A stretch of DNA of 38,201 bases from an uncultured Oscillospiraceae bacterium (GTDB lineage: Bacteria > Bacillota > Clostridia > Oscillospirales > Oscillospiraceae). Below, in pieces: positions 1 through 7,241 of the stretch. The translations under genes and the position numbers were made by a program. A model generated the notes under the pieces. The model worked only from the letters and a program-made list of their open reading frames with translations, did not search any database and was not told the DNA's origin. Every line of letters starts with the position of its first letter. Within the stretch, counting starts at the first letter, position 1. The stretch covers positions 1 to 38,201 of the forward strand of contig CANQQO010000012.1 of assembly GCA_947625965.1 (NCBI GenBank), given 5' to 3'.

Positions 1-1482
1 ACCCTCTACGCCGGCTGGGACCGGGACACCGGGGACACCCCCGCCGACTCCGGCAACGACAAGGACTTCTCCTCCCTCCGGAGCCCCGGAAGCCAGGAGG
101 AGGCCTACGAGTACAGCGCCTTCTTCCTGCCCGCCGTGGACGGCACCAGTCAGCCCTATGTGGGCGACCCCATGCCCTACTACGAGGACGGCACCTACTA
201 CATCTACTACCTGAAGGAGGCCGGGGACTCCTACAACCATTCGGTATACCTGGCCACCACCACCGATTTTCTGACCTACACCGAGTACGACGATCCCATC
301 CTGGAGGCCAACCACAGCGGCGGCCAGGATAGCTGGATCGGCACCGGCTCCGTGGTGAAGGTGGGGGAGAAGTATTACTTCTTCTACACCGGCCACGGCA
401 ACGGCGAGGTGCTGGAATACGCGGAGAAGGTCATGGTCGCCGTGGGCGACACCCCCACCTCCTTTGAAAAGCTGGAGGGCTGGGAGATCACGCCGCCGGC
501 GGATCTGGGCCAGAAGAACGACTTCCGGGACCCCCAGGGCTATGTGGACCCGGCCACCGGCAACATCATTCTGACCATCACCGCCTCCCAGCAGGGCACC
601 GCCCGGATCTTGAAATACACCTTGTCCCCGGATCTGGAGAACGCCCACTATGACGGCGTCATCTTCACCAACGACGAGGCGAAAAACGGCGATTTCTGGA
701 ATCTGGAGTGCAGCGACACCTTCCAGATCGGCGACACCTATTACATCACCTACTCCGCCCAGGACGACACGCTGTGGTACGCCACCGCCAGCGCCCCCTA
801 CGGCCCCTACGGCGACCCTGTCCGGCTGGACGGCAAGCTGTTCTACGCGGCCAAGCACGTGGAGGACGGGACCCACAAGTATATGGTGGGCTGGGCCCGC
901 CGGAGCGAGTCCGTCTCCTCCACCCAGGACGTGTCCGGCTGGGCCGGAAACCTGGCGGTGCAGGAGCTGGTGCAGAACGAGGACGGCACCCTGGCCCTGG
1001 CGCCGGTGCAGGCCGTGGCGGACAGCTTCTCCCTCCGCCGGACCCTGCCCTGCGAGGGCGGCACCCACGTCTTTGTGGACGCCGGCTCCGCCTACAACTA
1101 TGCCGACGCCTTCACCTGCTATGAGAGCTTCCTGCTGAAGGGCGAGTTCACCTTCACCGGCGAGGGTACCTTCGGCCTGAGCTTCGACTACAACGGCCGG
1201 CAGGACAAGAACAAGTTCATCGTTCTCTCCCCCGCCGACGGGACGTTGTCCCTCCAGTTCAACGAGGGCGGCACCATGATCACCGAAACCGCCGTCACCC
1301 TGACCCCGGGCCAGACCTATTCCTTCACCTATGTCCAGGAGGGCTCCGTGGGCATCTTCTACATCGACGGCCTGGCGGCCCTGACCGTTCGGCTCTACGG
1401 GGCCAGCGGCAAGACCATTCAGGTCTTCGCGGAAAACAATTCGGTCCTGTTCACCTCCCTCCGGGAGTACACAAGACCCTGA
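1..1482 (+). CDS. GH32-like fructan-active glycoside hydrolase, 5' end cut by the window
   Basis: The frame is open from base 1, so the true start lies upstream; the GTG at 136 is only an internal codon. The visible part carries the clan GH-J pattern: GDPMP with a candidate nucleophile Asp (bases 166-168), repeated YYED/YYIYY strands of a five-bladed propeller, FRDP (523-534) for the transition-state stabiliser Asp, and ECSD (706-717) with the candidate acid/base Glu. The last 130 or so residues look like the GH32 C-terminal beta-sandwich. The first motif is GDPMP rather than the usual NDPNG, which marks a divergent GH32 branch, so the exact substrate (levan, inulin, sucrose) cannot be told. 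It lies 24 bp before the DUF624 gene on the same strand, in an operon with two more GH32 proteins and a fructokinase. Whether it has a signal peptide cannot be seen. Confidence 0.85.
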   Translation, partial: TLYAGWDRDTGDTPADSGNDKDFSSLRSPGSQEEAYEYSAFFLPAVDGTSQPYVGDPMPYYEDGTYYIYYLKEAGDSYNHSVYLATTTDFLTYTEYDDPILEANHSGGQDSWIGTGSVVKVGEKYYFFYTGHGNGEVLEYAEKVMVAVGDTPTSFEKLEGWEITPPADLGQKNDFRDPQGYVDPATGNIILTITASQQGTARILKYTLSPDLENAHYDGVIFTNDEAKNGDFWNLECSDTFQIGDTYYITYSAQDDTLWYATASAPYGPYGDPVRLDGKLFYAAKHVEDGTHKYMVGWARRSESVSSTQDVSGWAGNLAVQELVQNEDGTLALAPVQAVADSFSLRRTLPCEGGTHVFVDAGSAYNYADAFTCYESFLLKGEFTFTGEGTFGLSFDYNGRQDKNKFIVLSPADGTLSLQFNEGGTMITETAVTLTPGQTYSFTYVQEGSVGIFYIDGLAALTVRLYGASGKTIQVFAENNSVLFTSLREYTRP

Positions 1483-1506
1483 CGAAAGGAAAAAGGACAA
1501 CTTCCC

Positions 1507-2166
1507 ATGCGCCAGATTTTTCAAATTGACAGCCCGCTGATGACCGCCCTGACCCGGATCGGGGACTGCATCTGCCTGAGCGTGCTCTGGGTCGTGTTTT
1601 CCCTGCCCATTTTCACCATGGGCCCGGCCACCACGGCGCTCTATGCCGCCGCCTACCACACCATCCGCATGGACGAGGGAGAGCTGTGGCAGCATTTCTG
1701 GGGGACCTTCCGGGAGGAATTCCGGCGCTCCGTGCTGACGGGGCTGACCGGCCTGGGGGTCATGGCCCTGCTGACGGTGGATGTGCTGGTGTTCCGCACC
1801 ATGTACATGACCGGGGAGGCCCTGGGATTTCTGTACTATGTCGCCCTGATCCTGTGGTGCGCCGGCCTGACCTGGACGGTCTACCTGGCGGCCTACGCCG
1901 CCCGGTTCACCGGCAAGGCGGGAGAAACCCTGAAATTCGGCTACCTGCTGCTTCTGCTGCACCCCATCCGGGCCCTGCAGGTGGCGTTTTTCACCCTGGG
2001 CGGGCTGGCGCTGATTTTGTGGGTACCGTTTCTGCTCCTGGCGGTGCCAGGGGCGGGGATGCTGCTGTGTACCTTTCCGATGGAGAAGGTCTTCCTGAAC
2101 CATCTGCGGCCGGAGGACCGGATCCGCGTTGTCACCGAAGGGGAGGAATCGACGGATGATCAGTAA
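1507..2166 (+). CDS. DUF624 family (YesL-like) membrane protein
   Basis: A 219-residue protein with about five hydrophobic segments and the typical DUF624 opening: a short N-terminus, a first membrane helix around residues 17-40 and a GPATTALY motif just after it. DUF624 proteins (Bacillus YesL type) are small membrane proteins nearly always found beside sugar ABC transporters and glycoside hydrolases in Firmicutes; their biochemical role is not established. An AAAGGA site precedes the ATG. Its last 11 bases overlap the start of the next GH32 gene, which suggests translational coupling. The position between two GH32 genes supports a link with fructan or sucrose uptake; that link is inference. 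Confidence 0.85.
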   Translation: MRQIFQIDSPLMTALTRIGDCICLSVLWVVFSLPIFTMGPATTALYAAAYHTIRMDEGELWQHFWGTFREEFRRSVLTGLTGLGVMALLTVDVLVFRTMYMTGEALGFLYYVALILWCAGLTWTVYLAAYAARFTGKAGETLKFGYLLLLLHPIRALQVAFFTLGGLALILWVPFLLLAVPGAGMLLCTFPMEKVFLNHLRPEDRIRVVTEGEESTDDQ

Positions 2167-3655
2167 AGAACTGCAAAAGGCCCGGGAATTTGAGGCCCAC
2201 TACGGCCCCTTCATTCCGGCGGACCAGCGGCCGGCCTTCCACGTCACCCCCACCATCGGCTGGATGAACGATCCCAACGGGTTTTCCTTCTATAAAGGGG
2301 AATACCACCTCTTTTACCAGTACCACCCCTATTCCAACGAGTGGGGCCCCATGCACTGGGGCCATGTCAAGTCCAGGGACCTGATCCGCTGGGAGCGGCT
2401 CCCCGCCGCCCTGGCCCCGGATCAGGAATACGACCAGAACGGCTGCTTTTCCGGCAGCGCCGTGGAGCTTCCCGACGGACGGCAACTGCTGGTCTACACC
2501 GGCGTCCGCCAGATCCGGGAGGAAGACGGCACCCTGCGGGACCGGCAGACCCAGTGCGTGGCCGTTGGCGACGGGCTGAACTACGAAAAATATGCGCTTA
2601 ACCCGGTGATCTCCGCCAAGGACCTGCCAGAGGGGGGCAGCGTCTGCGACTTCCGGGACCCCAAGATTTGGAAGGAGGGGGACACCTACTACCTGGTGGC
2701 GGGCAACCGGACGCCGGACGGCAGCGGAGCCATTTTGCTCTACGAGAGCCCGGACGGCTTTGCCTGGCGCTACGCCGGCGTTTTGGCCGCCTGTCACAAC
2801 CAGTATGGCCGGATGTGGGAGTGCCCGGACTTCTTCCCCCTGGACGGGAAGTACGTCTTGCTCACCAGCCCCCAGGAGATGACCTCCATCGGCCTGGAAT
2901 TTCACGCCGGCAACGGTACCCTCTGCCTCATCGGGGAATTCGACCGGGCGCGGAAGCATCTGATCCGGGACAATGTGCAGGCCATCGACTACGGCCTGGA
3001 CTTCTACGCCCCCCAGACCCTCCAGACCCCCGACGGCCGCCGGGTGATGATCGCCTGGATGCAGAACTGGGAGACCTCCAAGTGCCAGGCCCTGGGCATC
3101 CGCTTCTTTGGGGAAATGACCCTGCCCAGGGAGCTGTCGGTGAAAAACGGGCGGCTGATCCAGAACCCGGTCCGGGAGTTGGAGCGCTACCGGAGCTACC
3201 AGATCCTCTACCGCAACGTCCTGGTCTCCCGAATGACCACTTTGCAAAATGTCCGGGGCAGGGTGCTGGACATGACCATCACCATCCGCCCCGCCAGCGA
3301 GAGCGGCACCTACCGCTGGTTCAAGCTCAACGTGGCCGGCGACGGGGAGCACATGACCACGGTCCGCTTCAAGCCGGATTGCAGCACCCTCCGGATCGAC
3401 CGCACCCGCTGCGGCTTCCCCCACGACATCGTCAACGTCCGGGACTTTATGGTGCGCCCCCGCCGGGGGGAGCTGAAGCTCCGGGTGGTGTTGGACCGGC
3501 ACAGTATGGAGCTGTTCGTCAACGACGGCGAGCAGGCCGCCACCACCATGATCTACACCGATCCCAGCGCCGACGCCATCAGCTTCGAAGCCGACGGCAG
3601 CGTCCTCATGGACGTGGAAAAATACGACCTGGTATGCAAAGGAGCGGACATATGA
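2156..3655 (+). CDS. GH32 beta-fructofuranosidase / sucrose-6-phosphate hydrolase-type enzyme
   Basis: About 499 residues without a signal peptide, hence cytoplasmic. It is expected to hydrolyse sucrose, sucrose-6-phosphate or short fructo-oligosaccharides to free fructose. All three GH32 catalytic motifs are present: WMNDPNG with nucleophile Asp39, FRDP with Asp168, and ECPD with acid/base Glu222. The propeller is followed by a C-terminal beta-sandwich from about residue 360. I place the start at the ATG at 2156, which has GGGGAGGAA 8 bases upstream; a TTG at 2129 in the same frame lacks such a site. The start overlaps the end of the DUF624 gene by 11 bp and the stop overlaps the fructokinase start as ATGA. 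No PTS gene is visible here, so plain sucrose or oligofructose imported by an ABC system is more likely than sucrose-6-phosphate; this is inference. Confidence 0.93.
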   Translation: MISKELQKAREFEAHYGPFIPADQRPAFHVTPTIGWMNDPNGFSFYKGEYHLFYQYHPYSNEWGPMHWGHVKSRDLIRWERLPAALAPDQEYDQNGCFSGSAVELPDGRQLLVYTGVRQIREEDGTLRDRQTQCVAVGDGLNYEKYALNPVISAKDLPEGGSVCDFRDPKIWKEGDTYYLVAGNRTPDGSGAILLYESPDGFAWRYAGVLAACHNQYGRMWECPDFFPLDGKYVLLTSPQEMTSIGLEFHAGNGTLCLIGEFDRARKHLIRDNVQAIDYGLDFYAPQTLQTPDGRRVMIAWMQNWETSKCQALGIRFFGEMTLPRELSVKNGRLIQNPVRELERYRSYQILYRNVLVSRMTTLQNVRGRVLDMTITIRPASESGTYRWFKLNVAGDGEHMTTVRFKPDCSTLRIDRTRCGFPHDIVNVRDFMVRPRRGELKLRVVLDRHSMELFVNDGEQAATTMIYTDPSADAISFEADGSVLMDVEKYDLVCKGADI

Positions 3656-4623
3656 GCGAAAAATTTGACGTGGTGGCCCTGGGAGAGCTGCTGGTGGACT
3701 TTACCGCCAACGGCCGGAGCCCCCAGGGCAATCCCCTCTTTGAGGCCAATCCCGGCGGCGCCCCCTGCAATGTGCTGGCCATGCTGAAAAAGCTGGGCCG
3801 CTCCTGCGCCTTCGTGGGCAAGGTGGGCGACGACCTGTTTGGCCGCCAGCTTCGGACCGTCGCGGAGGAGGCGGGGATCGACCTTACCTACCTGACGGCG
3901 GACCCCGCCGCCCACACCACCCTGGCCTTTGTCCAGACCTTTCCCAACGGGGACCGGGACTTTTCCTTCTACCGGGACCCCGGCGCGGATATGCTGCTGA
4001 CCGAGGCAGAGGTGCCGGAGGCGGCGATCTCCCAGTGCCGGATCTTCCACTTCGGCTCCCTCTCCATGACCCATCCCGGCGTCCGGGCGGCCACAAAAAA
4101 GGCCGTCTCCCTGGCCAAGGCGGGCGGCGCCCTCGTTTCCTTCGATCCCAATCTCCGGCCGCCCCTGTGGGCCAGCCTGGAAGAGGCGAGGGAGCAGATC
4201 GACTGGGGCCTGGGTCAGTGCGACGTGCTGAAGATCGCAGACAACGAGCTGGAATTCATGACCGGCCAGAAGGACTTTGACCTCGGCGCGGCCATCCTGC
4301 GGCGGCGTTATCCCAATATCCGCCTGCTCTGCGTGACGGCGGGGGCCGAGGGCAGCTATTCCTATTGCGGGGAGGTGCGGGTGTTCGTACCGGCTTTCCG
4401 GCTGGGAGGCGTCATCGAGACCACCGGCGCGGGGGACACCTTCTGCGCCTGCGTGCTGGATTTTGTGCTGAAAAACGGCCTGAAGGACTTGACCGCCGAG
4501 GACTTGACCGCCATGCTCCGCTTCGCCAACGCGGCGGCCTACCTTGTGACGACACGGAAGGGCGCCATTCGCTCCATGCCGGAAAAGCAGCAGGTGTTGG
4601 ACCTGCTGCGGAAAATTGCCTGA
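3652..4623 (+). CDS. PfkB-family carbohydrate kinase, probable fructokinase
   Basis: A 323-residue PfkB kinase, probably converting fructose to fructose-6-phosphate with ATP. The family signatures are clear: an N-terminal GELLVDF strand, NPGGAPCNVL in the substrate-binding region (about residues 34-43), FDPNLRP in the middle, and TTGAGDTF near the C-terminus with catalytic base Asp262. The GGAPCNVA-type and DPNLR motifs are those of fructokinases rather than ribokinases or 1-phosphofructokinases. The start is set at the ATG at 3652, which overlaps the GH32 stop as ATGA; the open frame further upstream is only a reading shadow over GH32. Its place between two GH32 genes fits phosphorylation of the fructose they release. 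Confidence 0.92.
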   Translation: MSEKFDVVALGELLVDFTANGRSPQGNPLFEANPGGAPCNVLAMLKKLGRSCAFVGKVGDDLFGRQLRTVAEEAGIDLTYLTADPAAHTTLAFVQTFPNGDRDFSFYRDPGADMLLTEAEVPEAAISQCRIFHFGSLSMTHPGVRAATKKAVSLAKAGGALVSFDPNLRPPLWASLEEAREQIDWGLGQCDVLKIADNELEFMTGQKDFDLGAAILRRRYPNIRLLCVTAGAEGSYSYCGEVRVFVPAFRLGGVIETTGAGDTFCACVLDFVLKNGLKDLTAEDLTAMLRFANAAAYLVTTRKGAIRSMPEKQQVLDLLRKIA

Positions 4624-4644
4624 TCCATTTTTTGGAGGAACGAC

Positions 4645-7068
4645 ATGAAAAAAAGTAAGAAATTCATTGCCCTGTTGTGCCTGGCCGCTTACATGGTCCT
4701 GCTGCTGGCAGCCTGCGCGACCAACACTCCCCCCGAAACCACCGGCGGCACCACCGCCTCCACTCAGCCGTCCCTGCCGGAGCATTGGAGCGCCACGGAG
4801 ACGGGCCTGGCCTTCGACGGGGAGACTTGGGACAGCTACTATTTCAGCGGCGAGACCGTCTCCGATCAGGACTTCCAATACGCCGCCGACGTGACTTTCA
4901 CCGATAGCGACGCGGGCCTGGCGGCCCTGGTCTTCCAGTCTACGCAGGACCATGACAGTTGCTATGTGGCCAGCCTCAGTGCCCTGACCGACCGGGCGGA
5001 GCTGTACAAGGTGGAAAACGGCCAGCAGATCCCCCTGGGGATCGAAGTCGCCGTGGAGGAGCAGAGCACCTACCATATGCAGGTCACCATGATCGACAGT
5101 CACATCGCCTACTTCGTGGACGACACCCTGATTTGCAGCACCGGAGACTACATCATGGCCCAGGACCGGGGGCAGAACGACGTCCTGATGTCCGGCCTGG
5201 TCGGCCTGTGCGCCAGCGACGGCGCCATGACCTTTGAGAATACGCATCTGGCTGTCTACGAGGCGGGCTCCGCCCCCGTCCTCACCGGCCTCTCCCTTCA
5301 GGCCCAGAGCGGCGAAGCGGAGCAGGCGGGGAATCTGCTCTCCAACGGATGGTATGTCTATCAGCAGTATGTTTCCAGCGACTGCGACGCCGTGACCATC
5401 CAGACCGAGACCTCCGGCGGCGCGGAGGCGATGATCCTCTCCGACACCGGGGAGACCGTCACCGGCCCTGTCGCTTTGAATCCTGGCCAGAATCACTTCC
5501 AAATCTTCACTTCCAAGGATGGACGCTATCAGTTGGCCTACCGGCTGAACATTCTCCGCCGGGGCGAGGAGGAATACTATTCCGAGCAATACCGGGATCT
5601 GTACCACTACTCCGTCAAGGAGGGCTGGGGCAACGATCCCAACGGCCTGTTCAAGCTGGGGGACACCTGGCACCAGTTCTACCAGTTCTACCCCGGCGGC
5701 ACCGACTGGGGCGCCATGCACTGGGCCCACGCCACCAGCACCGACCTGATCCACTGGGAGGAGAAGGGCATCGCTTTCTATCCCAACGAGTACGGCACCA
5801 TGTTCTCCGGCTGCGCCGTGGTGGATTCGGAGAATGTCTCCGGCCTGTTTGGAGAGAACGGCGGCGTCATTCTGTACATCACCGCCAACGGCAACGGCCA
5901 GCGCGTGATCGCCGCCTACAGCGAGGATGGCGAGACTTGGACCTACTACCGGGGGAAGAACGCCGACGGCACCCTGAACGGCGACGACGTCCTCATCGAC
6001 TGGCGGGAGGACCCGGTGCAGTCCGACGCCTTCCGGGACCCCAAGGTCTTTCGGTACCAGGACACCTGGTTCATGGTCATTGCCGGCGGTATGCTGCGGA
6101 TCTATTCCAGCACGGACCTGATCCACTGGACGCCGGAGTCCACCTACAACGGCGCCCCCGGCGAATATGAAAACGCCGCCGGACTGCGGGTGGAGACGGA
6201 GTGCCCGGACCTGGTGCGCCTGCCCATCGAGGGCGAAGACGGCTGGAAATGGGTCCTGAGCTACGGCGGCCGCCGCTATCAGGTGGGCGACTTCACCAAC
6301 GCCAGCGGGAAATGGGAATTTGTGGCGGACCCGGAGTATGCCGAGCCCGCGGTCATGAACTTTGGCAACGACTCCTACGCCGGCATGACCTACTATCTGG
6401 GCGACTCCTTTAACGGGGACACCCAGGACCGGGTCATTGTCTGGAACTGGATGAACTCCTGGGACTACTGCAACCGGGTGGACGATCTGAGCGGCAACAC
6501 CCGTTTCAACGGCACCTACAACCTGAACCTGGAGATGAGCCTGGTCCGGGACAAGGACGGCAAGCTGATCCTGAAACAGAAGCCGGTCCAGGAGTACGCC
6601 GAATCCGTTTTCCCGGCGGAAAATGTGGCCCTGGACACGACTCTGACCGTCTCCGGCGCCCAAGCCCTGGACTTCCAGGGCGACGCCTACCTGCTGGACG
6701 TGGTCATCACTCCGGACGCGGGCACGACCCAGGCGGGGGTGCTGGTACGCGCCAACGGGGAGAAGAGCGTCAGCGTGGAGTATGACTTCACCACGGACAC
6801 CCTGACCCTGGACCGGAGCAAGCTGGGCGGCTTCTCCTCCTCCATCCGCTTTTCCCAGGCGGTGACGGAGCGGCGGGAGGATGGCTCTGTGACGATCCAC
6901 ATCTATGTGGACAAGGCGAGCGTAGAGGTGTTCTCGGGCGGCTATACCGCCGCCGGCGCCGCCCAGATCTATCCCGCCGCCGAGGATACCGGCGTATCGG
7001 TGTTCTCCGAGGGCGGAACGAGCGCTTTCCAAGTAAAGATCACCACGGCCTCCTCCATGTGGGACTGA
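4645..7068 (+). CDS. GH32 surface lipoprotein (levanase/inulinase-type)
   Basis: 807 residues. A lipoprotein signal peptide ends in LLAAC with Cys24 as the lipidation site, followed by a Thr/Pro-rich linker, so it should sit on the outside of the membrane. Residues about 50-200 form a beta-rich module resembling a LamG or DUF1080 carbohydrate-binding fold. The GH32 catalytic domain starts near 320: GWGNDPNG with nucleophile Asp331, FRDP with Asp465, and ECPD with acid/base Glu519; a GH32 C-terminal sandwich ends the protein. The start has GGAGGA 6 bases upstream of the ATG. It probably cuts polymeric fructan (levan or inulin) before import, while the cytoplasmic GH32 finishes the fragments. 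It is the last gene before a strong terminator. Which linkage it prefers cannot be read from the motifs. Confidence 0.92.
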   Translation: MKKSKKFIALLCLAAYMVLLLAACATNTPPETTGGTTASTQPSLPEHWSATETGLAFDGETWDSYYFSGETVSDQDFQYAADVTFTDSDAGLAALVFQSTQDHDSCYVASLSALTDRAELYKVENGQQIPLGIEVAVEEQSTYHMQVTMIDSHIAYFVDDTLICSTGDYIMAQDRGQNDVLMSGLVGLCASDGAMTFENTHLAVYEAGSAPVLTGLSLQAQSGEAEQAGNLLSNGWYVYQQYVSSDCDAVTIQTETSGGAEAMILSDTGETVTGPVALNPGQNHFQIFTSKDGRYQLAYRLNILRRGEEEYYSEQYRDLYHYSVKEGWGNDPNGLFKLGDTWHQFYQFYPGGTDWGAMHWAHATSTDLIHWEEKGIAFYPNEYGTMFSGCAVVDSENVSGLFGENGGVILYITANGNGQRVIAAYSEDGETWTYYRGKNADGTLNGDDVLIDWREDPVQSDAFRDPKVFRYQDTWFMVIAGGMLRIYSSTDLIHWTPESTYNGAPGEYENAAGLRVETECPDLVRLPIEGEDGWKWVLSYGGRRYQVGDFTNASGKWEFVADPEYAEPAVMNFGNDSYAGMTYYLGDSFNGDTQDRVIVWNWMNSWDYCNRVDDLSGNTRFNGTYNLNLEMSLVRDKDGKLILKQKPVQEYAESVFPAENVALDTTLTVSGAQALDFQGDAYLLDVVITPDAGTTQAGVLVRANGEKSVSVEYDFTTDTLTLDRSKLGGFSSSIRFSQAVTERREDGSVTIHIYVDKASVEVFSGGYTAAGAAQIYPAAEDTGVSVFSEGGTSAFQVKITTASSMWD

Positions 7069-7094
7069 GCCGTCAAACCGCGCAAAATAGAAAG

Positions 7095-7130
7095 GCGTCC
7101 CTCCGGCTTTCGCCGGAGGGACGCTGTTTT
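7095..7130 (+). terminator. Strong bidirectional intrinsic terminator
   Basis: A perfect 13-bp stem (7095-7107 with 7112-7124) has a TTTC loop and is followed by TGTTTT. On the other strand the stem is followed by CTTTCTATTTT. It therefore ends both the fructan operon and the leftward blaI-blaR1 operon. Confidence 0.9.
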
Positions 7131-7241
7131 GGCGGCCTCTTGAGGGGCGGCCCGGCATGGGGAAGCGGCCTTGAAATCAACGCCCATTTCCGCAGCGGGC
7201 GGTCGCATCCCCCGGTGGGGCCGTCTCTCCGCCAAAGCTCT

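Noticed and set aside
3553..7158. A very long open frame on the minus strand opposite the GH32 and fructokinase genes
   Set aside because: It is a reading shadow typical of GC-rich genes: no family features, no ribosome site, and the + strand genes here have intact catalytic motifs.
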